Shown: positions 1-7,069 of the stretch, piece after piece
How positions within the stretch are numbered: position 1 is the first letter of the stretch
How the letters are laid out: each line of letters begins with the position of its first letter
From: a virus
Virus record (IMG/VR): IMGVR_UViG_3300006100_000011
Span: 22,982 to 86,981 of that record
Direction: 5' to 3' (one strand)
DNA: 64,000 bases
Notes under the pieces: model-generated
What the model saw: the letters and a program-made list of their open reading frames with translations, nothing else
Databases searched by the model: none
What the model was told of the DNA's origin: nothing
Made by a program: the position numbers and the translations under genes

Positions 1-2
1 AA

Positions 3-1109
3 ATGAAGCAAGTATTTGACAATAACCTTCAGGTTACTGAGAGCATTCGCAGACTTATCAGCGCAATCAAGCCTATGATCAGTGAAGCATCCCCTGCACA
101 GAAGGCTAAGTTCGTTCAACTGTTGAGCGAGGCTAAATCTATCTTGACGGAAGGAGAGGTAGTTCCCTTTAAAAGGAAGCAGTCACAATACGACAAGTAC
201 GCAGATGCATTCTCTAAACAACACAATGATGAGCATAGACATGGTGTAGGATGGATTGAATGTCCGTATTGCGGAGATGAAAACTGTGATTATGATTGTG
301 ATGGAAGTCAAGCAGATGGTCAACTAGACGAATACAACGTTCGTAAGACTAAGAAGTTCATTCAAAGAGCGCACGATAAAGAACAAGGTCAGATGTATGG
401 TTCAATGCCATATTCATCACACCCTAAGGCTGTAGCTGCAATTGGTAAGAAGTTCTTTGGTCCCAAGTTTACCCCAGATGCAGTTAAGGTAGCATTACTT
501 CACGATGTTCTTGAAGATACACCTTATACTCCAGAACAACTTGCCAAGAAGGGCTTTAGTCCAGAAGTTATTGAAGCTGTACAATTATTAACCAAAGACA
601 AGTCATTGTCCTATGCTGACAATATTCGCAAGATTATTAATAGCAAAAACCCATTAGCAATGATGGTTAAGTATTGCGACAACTACATGAACTATACAGG
701 CGACAAATCACATTGGAGTCCTGAAAGAGCAGCAGCATCACAGAAAAAGTATCTAGCAAGTTTGAATATGCTTGGTGATGTGCTTGGTATTAAGAAGCAT
801 GTCGGTGATGAAGAAATGATAAGTGAAGCAGCCGGTACTGTTTATTCTGCTAGTATGGCATCTATCATTGAAGACCTAGGCAATGGTTATTTCCTAGGTG
901 ATGACAGCTATGATGACGATGAAGGATTCACTAAAGAAGGCTATTCAGTTTATCATCTTGAAGGACCTGATCAATATAGATTAGTTGGTCATGTTCAGAT
1001 GAGTCCATATCGCAATGAACCGGGTGCAATTGAAGCAAGTATTCAAAAGCTAATCACTACTGATCAAAACAATGTATCCGAAAATATGGATTATTTAGAA
1101 GAAAAATAA
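3..1109 (+). CDS. HD-domain, RelA/SpoT hydrolase-like protein
   Basis: Likely a metal-dependent phosphohydrolase resembling the (p)ppGpp-hydrolase half of RelA/SpoT enzymes. Around residues 138-180 it shows the RSH-type pattern YSSHPKAVA followed by LLHDVLEDT (the His-Asp metal pair), and further on a CDNYMNY segment in the place of the conserved Asp-Asn motif. No synthetase or TGS/ACT domain follows, so it would only degrade. The N-terminal region has a Cys-rich patch (WIECPYCGDENCDYDCDG) and a possible head-protease site (SILTE, about residue 50). The C-terminal 100 residues are acidic and unassigned. The ATG lies two bases into the window; an upstream start cannot be excluded. Family call is by motif; substrate is inferred. 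Confidence 0.65.
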   Translation: MKQVFDNNLQVTESIRRLISAIKPMISEASPAQKAKFVQLLSEAKSILTEGEVVPFKRKQSQYDKYADAFSKQHNDEHRHGVGWIECPYCGDENCDYDCDGSQADGQLDEYNVRKTKKFIQRAHDKEQGQMYGSMPYSSHPKAVAAIGKKFFGPKFTPDAVKVALLHDVLEDTPYTPEQLAKKGFSPEVIEAVQLLTKDKSLSYADNIRKIINSKNPLAMMVKYCDNYMNYTGDKSHWSPERAAASQKKYLASLNMLGDVLGIKKHVGDEEMISEAAGTVYSASMASIIEDLGNGYFLGDDSYDDDEGFTKEGYSVYHLEGPDQYRLVGHVQMSPYRNEPGAIEASIQKLITTDQNNVSENMDYLEEK

Positions 1110-1117
1110 TTCCATAG

Positions 1118-1161
1118 CCTCTTCTCGTTGTAAATATCTTTATAGTTTACAACGAAAGAGG
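1118..1161 (+). promoter_or_regulatory. RBS-masking hairpin with embedded late promoter
   Basis: A 16-bp stem with one bulged base (arms 1118-1134 and 1146-1161, 11-base loop) buries the AGAGG ribosome-binding site of the glycosyltransferase starting at 1167. The upstream arm and loop contain TGTAAATA (1129-1136), like the late-promoter motif elsewhere in the window. A transcript starting about 6 bases after it would lack the upstream arm and leave the RBS free. This matches the logic known for T4 lysozyme and I-TevI genes. Confidence 0.7.
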
Positions 1162-1166
1162 ACCAA

Positions 1167-2078
1167 ATGGCACGTAAACCTACTACTAAGAATACCAAGA
1201 AGAATGTAGCCCCGAACGGCGAAGAACGCACTGTTCCAGTTGAACAGTTGCAGGAAATTGCTGAGCAAGCTGCACAAGAACAGGCCCCGGCTGAGGGTCA
1301 GGTTCAAGTTAACGTTGACTTCCTCCGTACAACTAAGGTGCATATTGCAATGCCTTGCTACGGTGGTATGTTGACTGAATCAACATTTATGTCATTCATC
1401 AAGTGGGCAAATACTGCTCGCCAGTTGGGCATTGACTGGACGCTTGAAACAATGGTAAATGAATCACTTATCAGCAGAGCAAGAAACACTCTGACTGCTA
1501 AGTTCCTAGACATGCCCGATGCAACACACTTGTTCTTCGTTGACGCTGATATCGGTTGGGAGCCCTGGCATTTGCTAGTCCTCTTGAACAGGGACGTTGA
1601 CGTTATCGGTGGTTTGTACCCAATGAAGACTATGCCCATCAAGTGGGTTGTCAACGGGTTTGATGGTGCCGAAGAAGGTCCTGATGGTCTTCAAGAAGTT
1701 TCAAAGGCAGGCACCGGCTTCCTTCTTATGAAGAAGCATGTCTTTGAAAAGATGAACAGTCACCCAGCAGTTAAGCAGTACAAGAACGATATCGGCCTTG
1801 ACCCGAAATATGATCAGCATTTGAAGACATATTTTGATACTGCTGTTCGCCAGAATCGTTACTATTCCGAGGATTGGACATTTTGCGAGAACCATAGAGA
1901 TTTGGGAGGACGTATCTGGGTTGACAAGCGCGTCCTTCTTCGTCACTCTGGTTCCTACGTGTTCTGTCAGGAAAACATGAACTACCTCATTGAGAATATC
2001 GGTCCTATGTACCTTGAACAACAGCTTCAGGCAGGAAAGATTAAGTTAGTTGATGAGAACGGAAACGTAATCAACTAA
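1167..2078 (+). CDS. Glycosyltransferase, GT-A fold (family 2-like)
   Basis: Predicted nucleotide-sugar glycosyltransferase of the type many phages carry near structural genes. After a basic, Gln-rich N-terminus (residues 1-45) it shows VHIAMPCYGGM (first beta strand), a SLISRARN segment, and LFFVDADIGWEP near residue 125, containing the DxD metal/nucleotide motif. A later HSGSYVF segment probably closes the acceptor site. At 303 residues it is a single-domain enzyme. It stands alone between an RBS-masking hairpin and a terminator, so it is its own late transcription unit. Target (virion protein, modified DNA or host glycan) cannot be read from sequence. Confidence 0.75.
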   Translation: MARKPTTKNTKKNVAPNGEERTVPVEQLQEIAEQAAQEQAPAEGQVQVNVDFLRTTKVHIAMPCYGGMLTESTFMSFIKWANTARQLGIDWTLETMVNESLISRARNTLTAKFLDMPDATHLFFVDADIGWEPWHLLVLLNRDVDVIGGLYPMKTMPIKWVVNGFDGAEEGPDGLQEVSKAGTGFLLMKKHVFEKMNSHPAVKQYKNDIGLDPKYDQHLKTYFDTAVRQNRYYSEDWTFCENHRDLGGRIWVDKRVLLRHSGSYVFCQENMNYLIENIGPMYLEQQLQAGKIKLVDENGNVIN

Positions 2079-2084
2079 AAACTA

Positions 2085-2119
2085 GGAGGGGAGAGACAAT
2101 AATCTCCCCTTCCTTTTTA
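2085..2119 (+). terminator. Rho-independent terminator
   Basis: Stem AGGGGAGA (2087-2094) pairs with TCTCCCCT (2103-2110) across an 8-base loop and is followed by TCCTTTTT. It sits 6 bases after the glycosyltransferase stop and ends that unit before the homing endonuclease. Confidence 0.8.
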
Positions 2120-2152
2120 TGAGTAGTAGTTTTCGTAAAAGGTTCTAGGAGT

Positions 2153-2160
2153 GATAAATA
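2153..2160 (+). promoter_or_regulatory. Late promoter (GATAAATA)
   Basis: T4-late-type motif 20 bases before the HNH endonuclease ATG; an AAAGGAG ribosome site follows at 2168-2174, just after the expected start of transcription. Confidence 0.6.
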
Positions 2161-2180
2161 GATTATCAAAGGAGATTGCA

Positions 2181-2918
2181 ATGTACCTGGAAAACAACTT
2201 TACTGAACAATACTATGATATTGTCAATCATGCTATTACAAGAGTTCCGCAATCTGCTTCTAGGAGAGAAGCAAAGACCATACTAACTTATACCGAACGT
2301 CATCACATAATACCTAAATCAATGGGAGGCACCGACGAGAAATCTAACTTAGTGTGGTTAACTGCGGAGGAACACTTAAGAGTTCATTTGCTATTACCTA
2401 AAATGGTCAGTGAAGAAAAGAACATTAGGAAGATGACACTAGCTGCTGTGCGAATGGCTAATCCGCAAAGTAAAACACAACAAAGAATAATAGGAGATAA
2501 CCTAATTCCCGAAATAGCTGCGATACGTGCGGAAGCAGCTATTCTACATAGCAAGTATATGAGCGAAAAACACAAAGGTAAAAATAATCCCTTCTACGGT
2601 CGTAAACACACTGATGAAACTAAAGAAATACAACGGGCGGCGTCTGCTAATAGAGTGATGACAGAACAGATGCACACCAACTATAGTAATGGTAGAAAAA
2701 CTTTTTATAAAAACAATCCGGATAAAAAGCCGTTGGGGAAAAATAATCCTAGATATGTAGATACTGTATATCTTTGGGAAAACATTAATACCGGAGAACA
2801 ACTAACTGCTACTAGATTAGAGATGACCTCAACGTATCCGGAACTAAAAAGCAATATCAGCCAAGTTATTAATGGAAAATATAGTCATGCTAAAGGATGG
2901 AGAATAGTCAGCGGCTGA
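2181..2918 (+). CDS. HNH homing endonuclease
   Basis: Free-standing homing endonuclease. The N-terminal third has an HNH core (YTERHHIIPKSMGGTDEKSN, then NLVWLTAEEHLRVH). The middle has a NUMOD3-type DNA-binding segment (NNPFYGRKHTDETK), and the C-terminus has a NUMOD1-like helix-turn-helix (ISQVINGKYSHAKGWRIV). I chose the ATG at 2181 over the in-frame GTG at 2151 because it has an AAAGGAG site 6 bases upstream and the GTG lies inside the late promoter. It is inserted after the glycosyltransferase terminator with its own promoter, a typical mobile-gene arrangement. Confidence 0.9.
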   Translation: MYLENNFTEQYYDIVNHAITRVPQSASRREAKTILTYTERHHIIPKSMGGTDEKSNLVWLTAEEHLRVHLLLPKMVSEEKNIRKMTLAAVRMANPQSKTQQRIIGDNLIPEIAAIRAEAAILHSKYMSEKHKGKNNPFYGRKHTDETKEIQRAASANRVMTEQMHTNYSNGRKTFYKNNPDKKPLGKNNPRYVDTVYLWENINTGEQLTATRLEMTSTYPELKSNISQVINGKYSHAKGWRIVSG

Positions 2919-2940
2919 TAAATACTATATCACTATATAG
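2917..2940 (+). promoter_or_regulatory. Late promoter (GATAAATA) with small hairpin
   Basis: GATAAATA at 2917-2924, overlapping the stop of the HNH gene, drives the virion-type gene at 2950. A 6-bp inverted repeat (CTATAT/ATATAG, 2925-2940) follows directly. Confidence 0.6.
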
Positions 2941-2949
2941 GATTACCCC

Positions 2950-3786
2950 ATGAAGATCAATGAATTCATCAACGAAAGTACGACTGCTGGCGCTATTGCT
3001 ACTGTAGCTACACCAATGACCACTCAAAAGCGCAGTGGAGTTGGTAAGGGAGTTTATGGCAACGAGAAGCCAGGTACATTACTTACAGGTAAAAAGACAA
3101 GTAAGAAGTATGCCAACTCTGTCAATGAAAGCAAGATGAAAGAACTTGCTATTGATATTAGAGACATGGATAATGGCAACTTCCAAAAGAAGTATCGTAC
3201 TAGTAAAGAACAGATGATCGCTTCACTAGGTACTCCTCCTTCATTGCGTCCAAAGTCAAAGAATGAAGTTAATGAAGCTGACTTACAAGAAGACGATTTG
3301 ATTCTTGTTCCAGGTCAAGGTCATAGACTAAAGACCGGCTTTCATGCGTTTGACCCAGATAAAGCAGAGCATGAGGGTGAGACATTAAAGAATAGTCTTA
3401 GAACAATTGCACGTAATGCCAAAGAACTTCATACTAGATTAGAAAATAGTGATCAGTTTCCTGAATGGGTTAGTGAAAAGATTGGCACTATTAAGAGTAT
3501 GATGACTAATGTAACTGAATATCTTATCAGTAAGCAAGAGTATAGTGAATCGGCAGGTGTTATTGCAGGTGGCGGCGTTGGTGAAAGTCAAGAACATTTT
3601 GACCATGAAATTAGCATGGCTAAGGGTGAAATGCGTAGTGCAGCCAAAGCTGCAAAGAGAATCTATCAAATGCTTGATCAGCGTGACGAACTAATGGCAT
3701 GGCAGCAAAGCTATATCACATTAGCAAGTGACTACTTAGATAGCGTTGCTGATAGTATGGAAGAAGAGGCTAAAGGAAATGCGTGA
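2950..3786 (+). CDS. Unknown late protein with CTS-like N-terminus
   Basis: No known domain recognised. The first residues, MKINEFINES, resemble the T4 capsid-targeting sequence (MKTYQEFIAEA) and include an INE protease site. Residues 10-60 are Gly/Lys-rich, then the protein becomes helical and charged, with likely coiled-coil segments at about 130-170 and 215-270. It has its own late promoter and is followed by an 8-base overlap with the Cys-rich gene at 3779. A role as an internal head or core protein is inferred from the signal and context only. Confidence 0.6.
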   Translation: MKINEFINESTTAGAIATVATPMTTQKRSGVGKGVYGNEKPGTLLTGKKTSKKYANSVNESKMKELAIDIRDMDNGNFQKKYRTSKEQMIASLGTPPSLRPKSKNEVNEADLQEDDLILVPGQGHRLKTGFHAFDPDKAEHEGETLKNSLRTIARNAKELHTRLENSDQFPEWVSEKIGTIKSMMTNVTEYLISKQEYSESAGVIAGGGVGESQEHFDHEISMAKGEMRSAAKAAKRIYQMLDQRDELMAWQQSYITLASDYLDSVADSMEEEAKGNA

Positions 3787-4207
3787 TCTTATCAATCTCT
3801 TAGAAGCAGTTGAAAAAGGTTGCCCCCGTGCCACACACGATATTAACTTAAATCTTAAGAATCGTCAAATTGCTATTGACGAATATATGTATGGTCCTGC
3901 GAATCCAAATAAGCCTGGGTCATACTGGAAAGATATGAGCAACGTTTTTAAAGTAGACGAAGCAACCGCAAAGTCTATGATGTGCGGAAACTGTGCTGCA
4001 TTTGATGTTAGTGACAGTATGCGCGATTGCATTAGTAAAGGCATCAAAGGTGATGAAGAAAATATTGACAGTAATGCTACAATCAATCTTAGTGATTTAG
4101 GTTATTGTAATTTCTTACACTTCAAGTGCGCAGGCAGCCGCAGTTGCAAAGCATGGGTAACAGGCGGCCCTATTACTGAAAAAGATAAAAACAAGAAGGC
4201 TGATTAA
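3779..4207 (+). CDS. Cys-rich phage protein, possible Fe-S or Zn binder
   Basis: The 142-residue protein starts MRDLINLLEAVEKG, another short helix ending in an LLE site. Its second half has clustered cysteines: MMCGNCAAFD (about residue 68), a Cys near 84, GYCNF, and KCAGSRSCKAW near the C-terminus. The CxxC...C...CxxW layout recalls high-potential iron-sulfur proteins, but Zn binding is equally possible. The ATG at 3779 follows a TAAAGGA site and overlaps the previous stop; an upstream in-frame start at 3746 lies inside the previous gene without an RBS. I recognise the overall pattern (YGPANP, CGNCAAF, GGPIT) as recurrent in T4-like phages. Confidence 0.65.
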   Translation: MRDLINLLEAVEKGCPRATHDINLNLKNRQIAIDEYMYGPANPNKPGSYWKDMSNVFKVDEATAKSMMCGNCAAFDVSDSMRDCISKGIKGDEENIDSNATINLSDLGYCNFLHFKCAGSRSCKAWVTGGPITEKDKNKKAD

Positions 4208-4208
4208 T

Positions 4209-7064
4209 ATGAGTTCTATCATGAAGGGTATCGTTGACGAAGGGGAAAACGTAGCTGTAATCTACATTGACGGTAAGGCAGCAACCAAATACGCAAGAGC
4301 GCATGAAGCAGAAGAAGATGCAAAGCGTATGCGTACTAAGTTCCCTAACAAGAAGATTGAAGTCAAGCAAGAAATGAGAGAAGATGTCCAGCTTGACGAA
4401 AACCTTCATAAATGGTTCAAAGAAAAGTGGGTACGTTTTGGACCTGATGGTAAGATTCGCGGTGCTTGTGCTAGAGGTAGCGATAGTGAAGGTAAGCCAA
4501 AGTGCCTACCGCAAAGCAAAGCTCACTCTATTGGCAAAAAGGGTCGCAAGTATGCTGCTAGTAAAAAGCGCAGAGAAGATCCAAACCCAGATCGTCATGG
4601 CCCAGCACACAATGTTGCTACAAAGAAAAAGACCAATGAAGAAATGATGGATGAGAATTGCTGGAAGGGTTATCATAAAGAAGGTAACAAGAAGATGTTC
4701 GGCAAGACTGTTCCCAACTGTGTAAAGAACGAAGACCAAGAGTTGGACGAAAAGTGGAGCGCAAAGTATAAGCGCAGTATTGATTGCTCACATCCAAAAG
4801 GCTTCAGTCAAAAAGCACATTGTGCCGGACGCAAAAAGAATGAAGACATTCAAGAAACACAGCAATGCCCAGAATGCGGCGGAGCAATGTATCATGAATC
4901 AATGCTTAATGAAAAGCAAGATGCCTGCTATTATAAAGTTAAGAGTCGCTATAAGGTTTGGCCAAGTGCATATGCTAGCGGTGCATTAGTTCAGTGTCGC
5001 AAGAAAGGTGCTAAGAATTGGGGAACCAAGAGCGAGAGCGTAGAAGAAGCCGCTAATCCTGCACAACAGGCCGCTATCGCTATCAATATGAAAAAGCATC
5101 ATAAGAAGCCAAAGAATGAGGCAAAAGGCACACCTGGTGGTGTAGAAATGTTTAGAACACCTGCAATGGTCAATGCTACTATGCAGCAAAGTCTATACAA
5201 AAAGGATTTGGATCCTATTAAGAGAGCAGAAAACCTTGCAAAACAGAAAGCATATCGTGATGCTAATCCAAAAGAACCGGTGCAAAACATTCACATAGGC
5301 GCAGGCGCATATCCTATCTCTGTACTTCAAAATTGGATGGATAATAAAGATATTAACAGCGTTATGCAGTTTGCAATCAATAAGTTTGGCAATAAACAAT
5401 CCAAGGAATTTAAAGCTGAATTAGCCTCGGATCCTAAGTTCAAAGAAGCATTTGTTAATCTACTGGATGTCGGCGCGGGCAACTTAGCTGCTAGAAATGC
5501 ATATATGGCAAAACGAGGTGTTAAAACTCCGGACACTGATTATAGAACGGCGGAACAAACACAAGCCGGATATGATGCAGTTAACAGAATAAATGATATA
5601 TTACTCTCTTATTACAAAAAGTATGGGGTTGATAAAACTGGGCGCAGAGTGCCACCGGGATACAACTATAACTTAGAAGAGGGCGTAATCGTAGGACACG
5701 ATGCTAAAGATCCAGAAGTTGCTATTCTCGGTGGTGCTGGAACAATGAGTCTATCACGATTAAAGAAGAAAGCGCACGGTGAAGCTACTGCATTAGCAAA
5801 TGACATTAGTAAAGGTTCATTCAAAGCAGCAGCCTACAATATCAAGCAACTCGCTAACACACTTAACACTATCGCAGCAGCCGAAGAAGAAATGGCAAAG
5901 AGATATTTCGTTGAAGCAATGGATTGGCAACAAGGAAACAATAACGTTCAACACGACCATACTTTTTTTGAAGCAATGGAATATTTAAAGCATATTTATC
6001 CTATTGTAAAGCAGTATTTGATTCGTAGAGCAGAGGTAGGATTCCGTGCAGTAAAAAGCCTAGATTATCTATCTAGTGCTGACCCAATGAAGCATTTAGA
6101 TGATAAGCAATTCCTAAAAAGCATGTCTAACATGAAAAATGTTGATGCGGTTATTAAATATCTCAATTTAAATAGACTATCAATAATGAGCGGTAGTAAA
6201 CAAGTTTCTGCTAGCATTGGTTATACATGGACCACTTTCTTAAGCCCGAAAAAGGATTTTGGAGTAATATACTATCAGGATCGCGGTATGGGGCAGGATA
6301 TGATTGTCATTGGTGCCAAAGATAACGCTACACATAGAAAAGTTTATGATGTATTTGTTGATGCTGGCGTAATTGTAGGCAGAGAGAAAAAAATAAAAGA
6401 ACCTGAATTGCCTAAGGGTATGAGAGTGTCCGGTGCAGCTTCTCGTGATGACGCATATAACCGTGCAATGAATAAGTTCTTAGGCAATAATGATGATGAC
6501 GGGGTTAACGAAGACTATACTGGAGAGTTTGCAGCAGAAAAGACTCCTGCAGTTAATCCATATGGTGGGTTAAAGGATCGTAAGTTTAGAGGTGCTATCA
6601 GTGAAGGTATTGCATTGAGTGAAATGCCAGACACTTCAGGTGCAGTTGGTGTTCAGCCAGGCGGTTGGAGAACTTATAAATCAAAAAGTGCCGGCGTAAG
6701 CGAAAGTAGATATACCGATGACATCATGACATTCGCAAAGGATTTAAATAGTGAAATGCGTAGAGAACGCTATGATTGGGAATATGTTGATCTAGGCGAT
6801 TTAGAAGAAGCGATTGATGACGCCAGCGAACAACTCAGTATGTTTGCACATAGCAATATGTGCGATGCGTTCCGTGAATATGATCTAGAGGATCAAATCA
6901 AACTCATCAAGGCATTCAACAAGAAAGCAGTAAAGAACGAAGACACTTCATACGCAGGTGGCATGGGTCAAGGTCACTCAGGTGAATCTTATCGCAAGTT
7001 TACTCCAAAGAGTGCCGGCACTTTCAAAAAAGAATCAGCCATTATGAAGGGCCTTAAGAGGTAA
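4209..7064 (+). CDS. Modular basic phage protein (DUF5872-like modules)
   Basis: A 951-residue mosaic. Residues about 65-140 hold a DUF5872-like basic module (WFKEKWVRFGPDGKIRG, then PQSKAHSIGKKGRKYA). After it come CWKGYHKEGNKKMFGKT (about 150), IDCSHPKGFSQKAHC (about 191), a CPECGG zinc-ribbon half and ACYYKVKSRYKVWPSAYA (about 237). These small Lys/Arg/Cys modules are separated by acidic linkers with QLDE and ELDE, which fit T4-type head-protease sites. The middle and C-terminal two thirds are not recognised. It follows the Cys-rich gene after one base. Best guess: an internal head or DNA-condensing protein processed into pieces. Function is unproven. Confidence 0.6.
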   Translation: MSSIMKGIVDEGENVAVIYIDGKAATKYARAHEAEEDAKRMRTKFPNKKIEVKQEMREDVQLDENLHKWFKEKWVRFGPDGKIRGACARGSDSEGKPKCLPQSKAHSIGKKGRKYAASKKRREDPNPDRHGPAHNVATKKKTNEEMMDENCWKGYHKEGNKKMFGKTVPNCVKNEDQELDEKWSAKYKRSIDCSHPKGFSQKAHCAGRKKNEDIQETQQCPECGGAMYHESMLNEKQDACYYKVKSRYKVWPSAYASGALVQCRKKGAKNWGTKSESVEEAANPAQQAAIAINMKKHHKKPKNEAKGTPGGVEMFRTPAMVNATMQQSLYKKDLDPIKRAENLAKQKAYRDANPKEPVQNIHIGAGAYPISVLQNWMDNKDINSVMQFAINKFGNKQSKEFKAELASDPKFKEAFVNLLDVGAGNLAARNAYMAKRGVKTPDTDYRTAEQTQAGYDAVNRINDILLSYYKKYGVDKTGRRVPPGYNYNLEEGVIVGHDAKDPEVAILGGAGTMSLSRLKKKAHGEATALANDISKGSFKAAAYNIKQLANTLNTIAAAEEEMAKRYFVEAMDWQQGNNNVQHDHTFFEAMEYLKHIYPIVKQYLIRRAEVGFRAVKSLDYLSSADPMKHLDDKQFLKSMSNMKNVDAVIKYLNLNRLSIMSGSKQVSASIGYTWTTFLSPKKDFGVIYYQDRGMGQDMIVIGAKDNATHRKVYDVFVDAGVIVGREKKIKEPELPKGMRVSGAASRDDAYNRAMNKFLGNNDDDGVNEDYTGEFAAEKTPAVNPYGGLKDRKFRGAISEGIALSEMPDTSGAVGVQPGGWRTYKSKSAGVSESRYTDDIMTFAKDLNSEMRRERYDWEYVDLGDLEEAIDDASEQLSMFAHSNMCDAFREYDLEDQIKLIKAFNKKAVKNEDTSYAGGMGQGHSGESYRKFTPKSAGTFKKESAIMKGLKR

Positions 7065-7069
7065 TAAGA

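Noticed and set aside
1140-2021. Minus-strand ORFs opposite the glycosyltransferase
   Set aside because: They mirror the codon pattern of the plus-strand gene, lack RBS and have no family resemblance.
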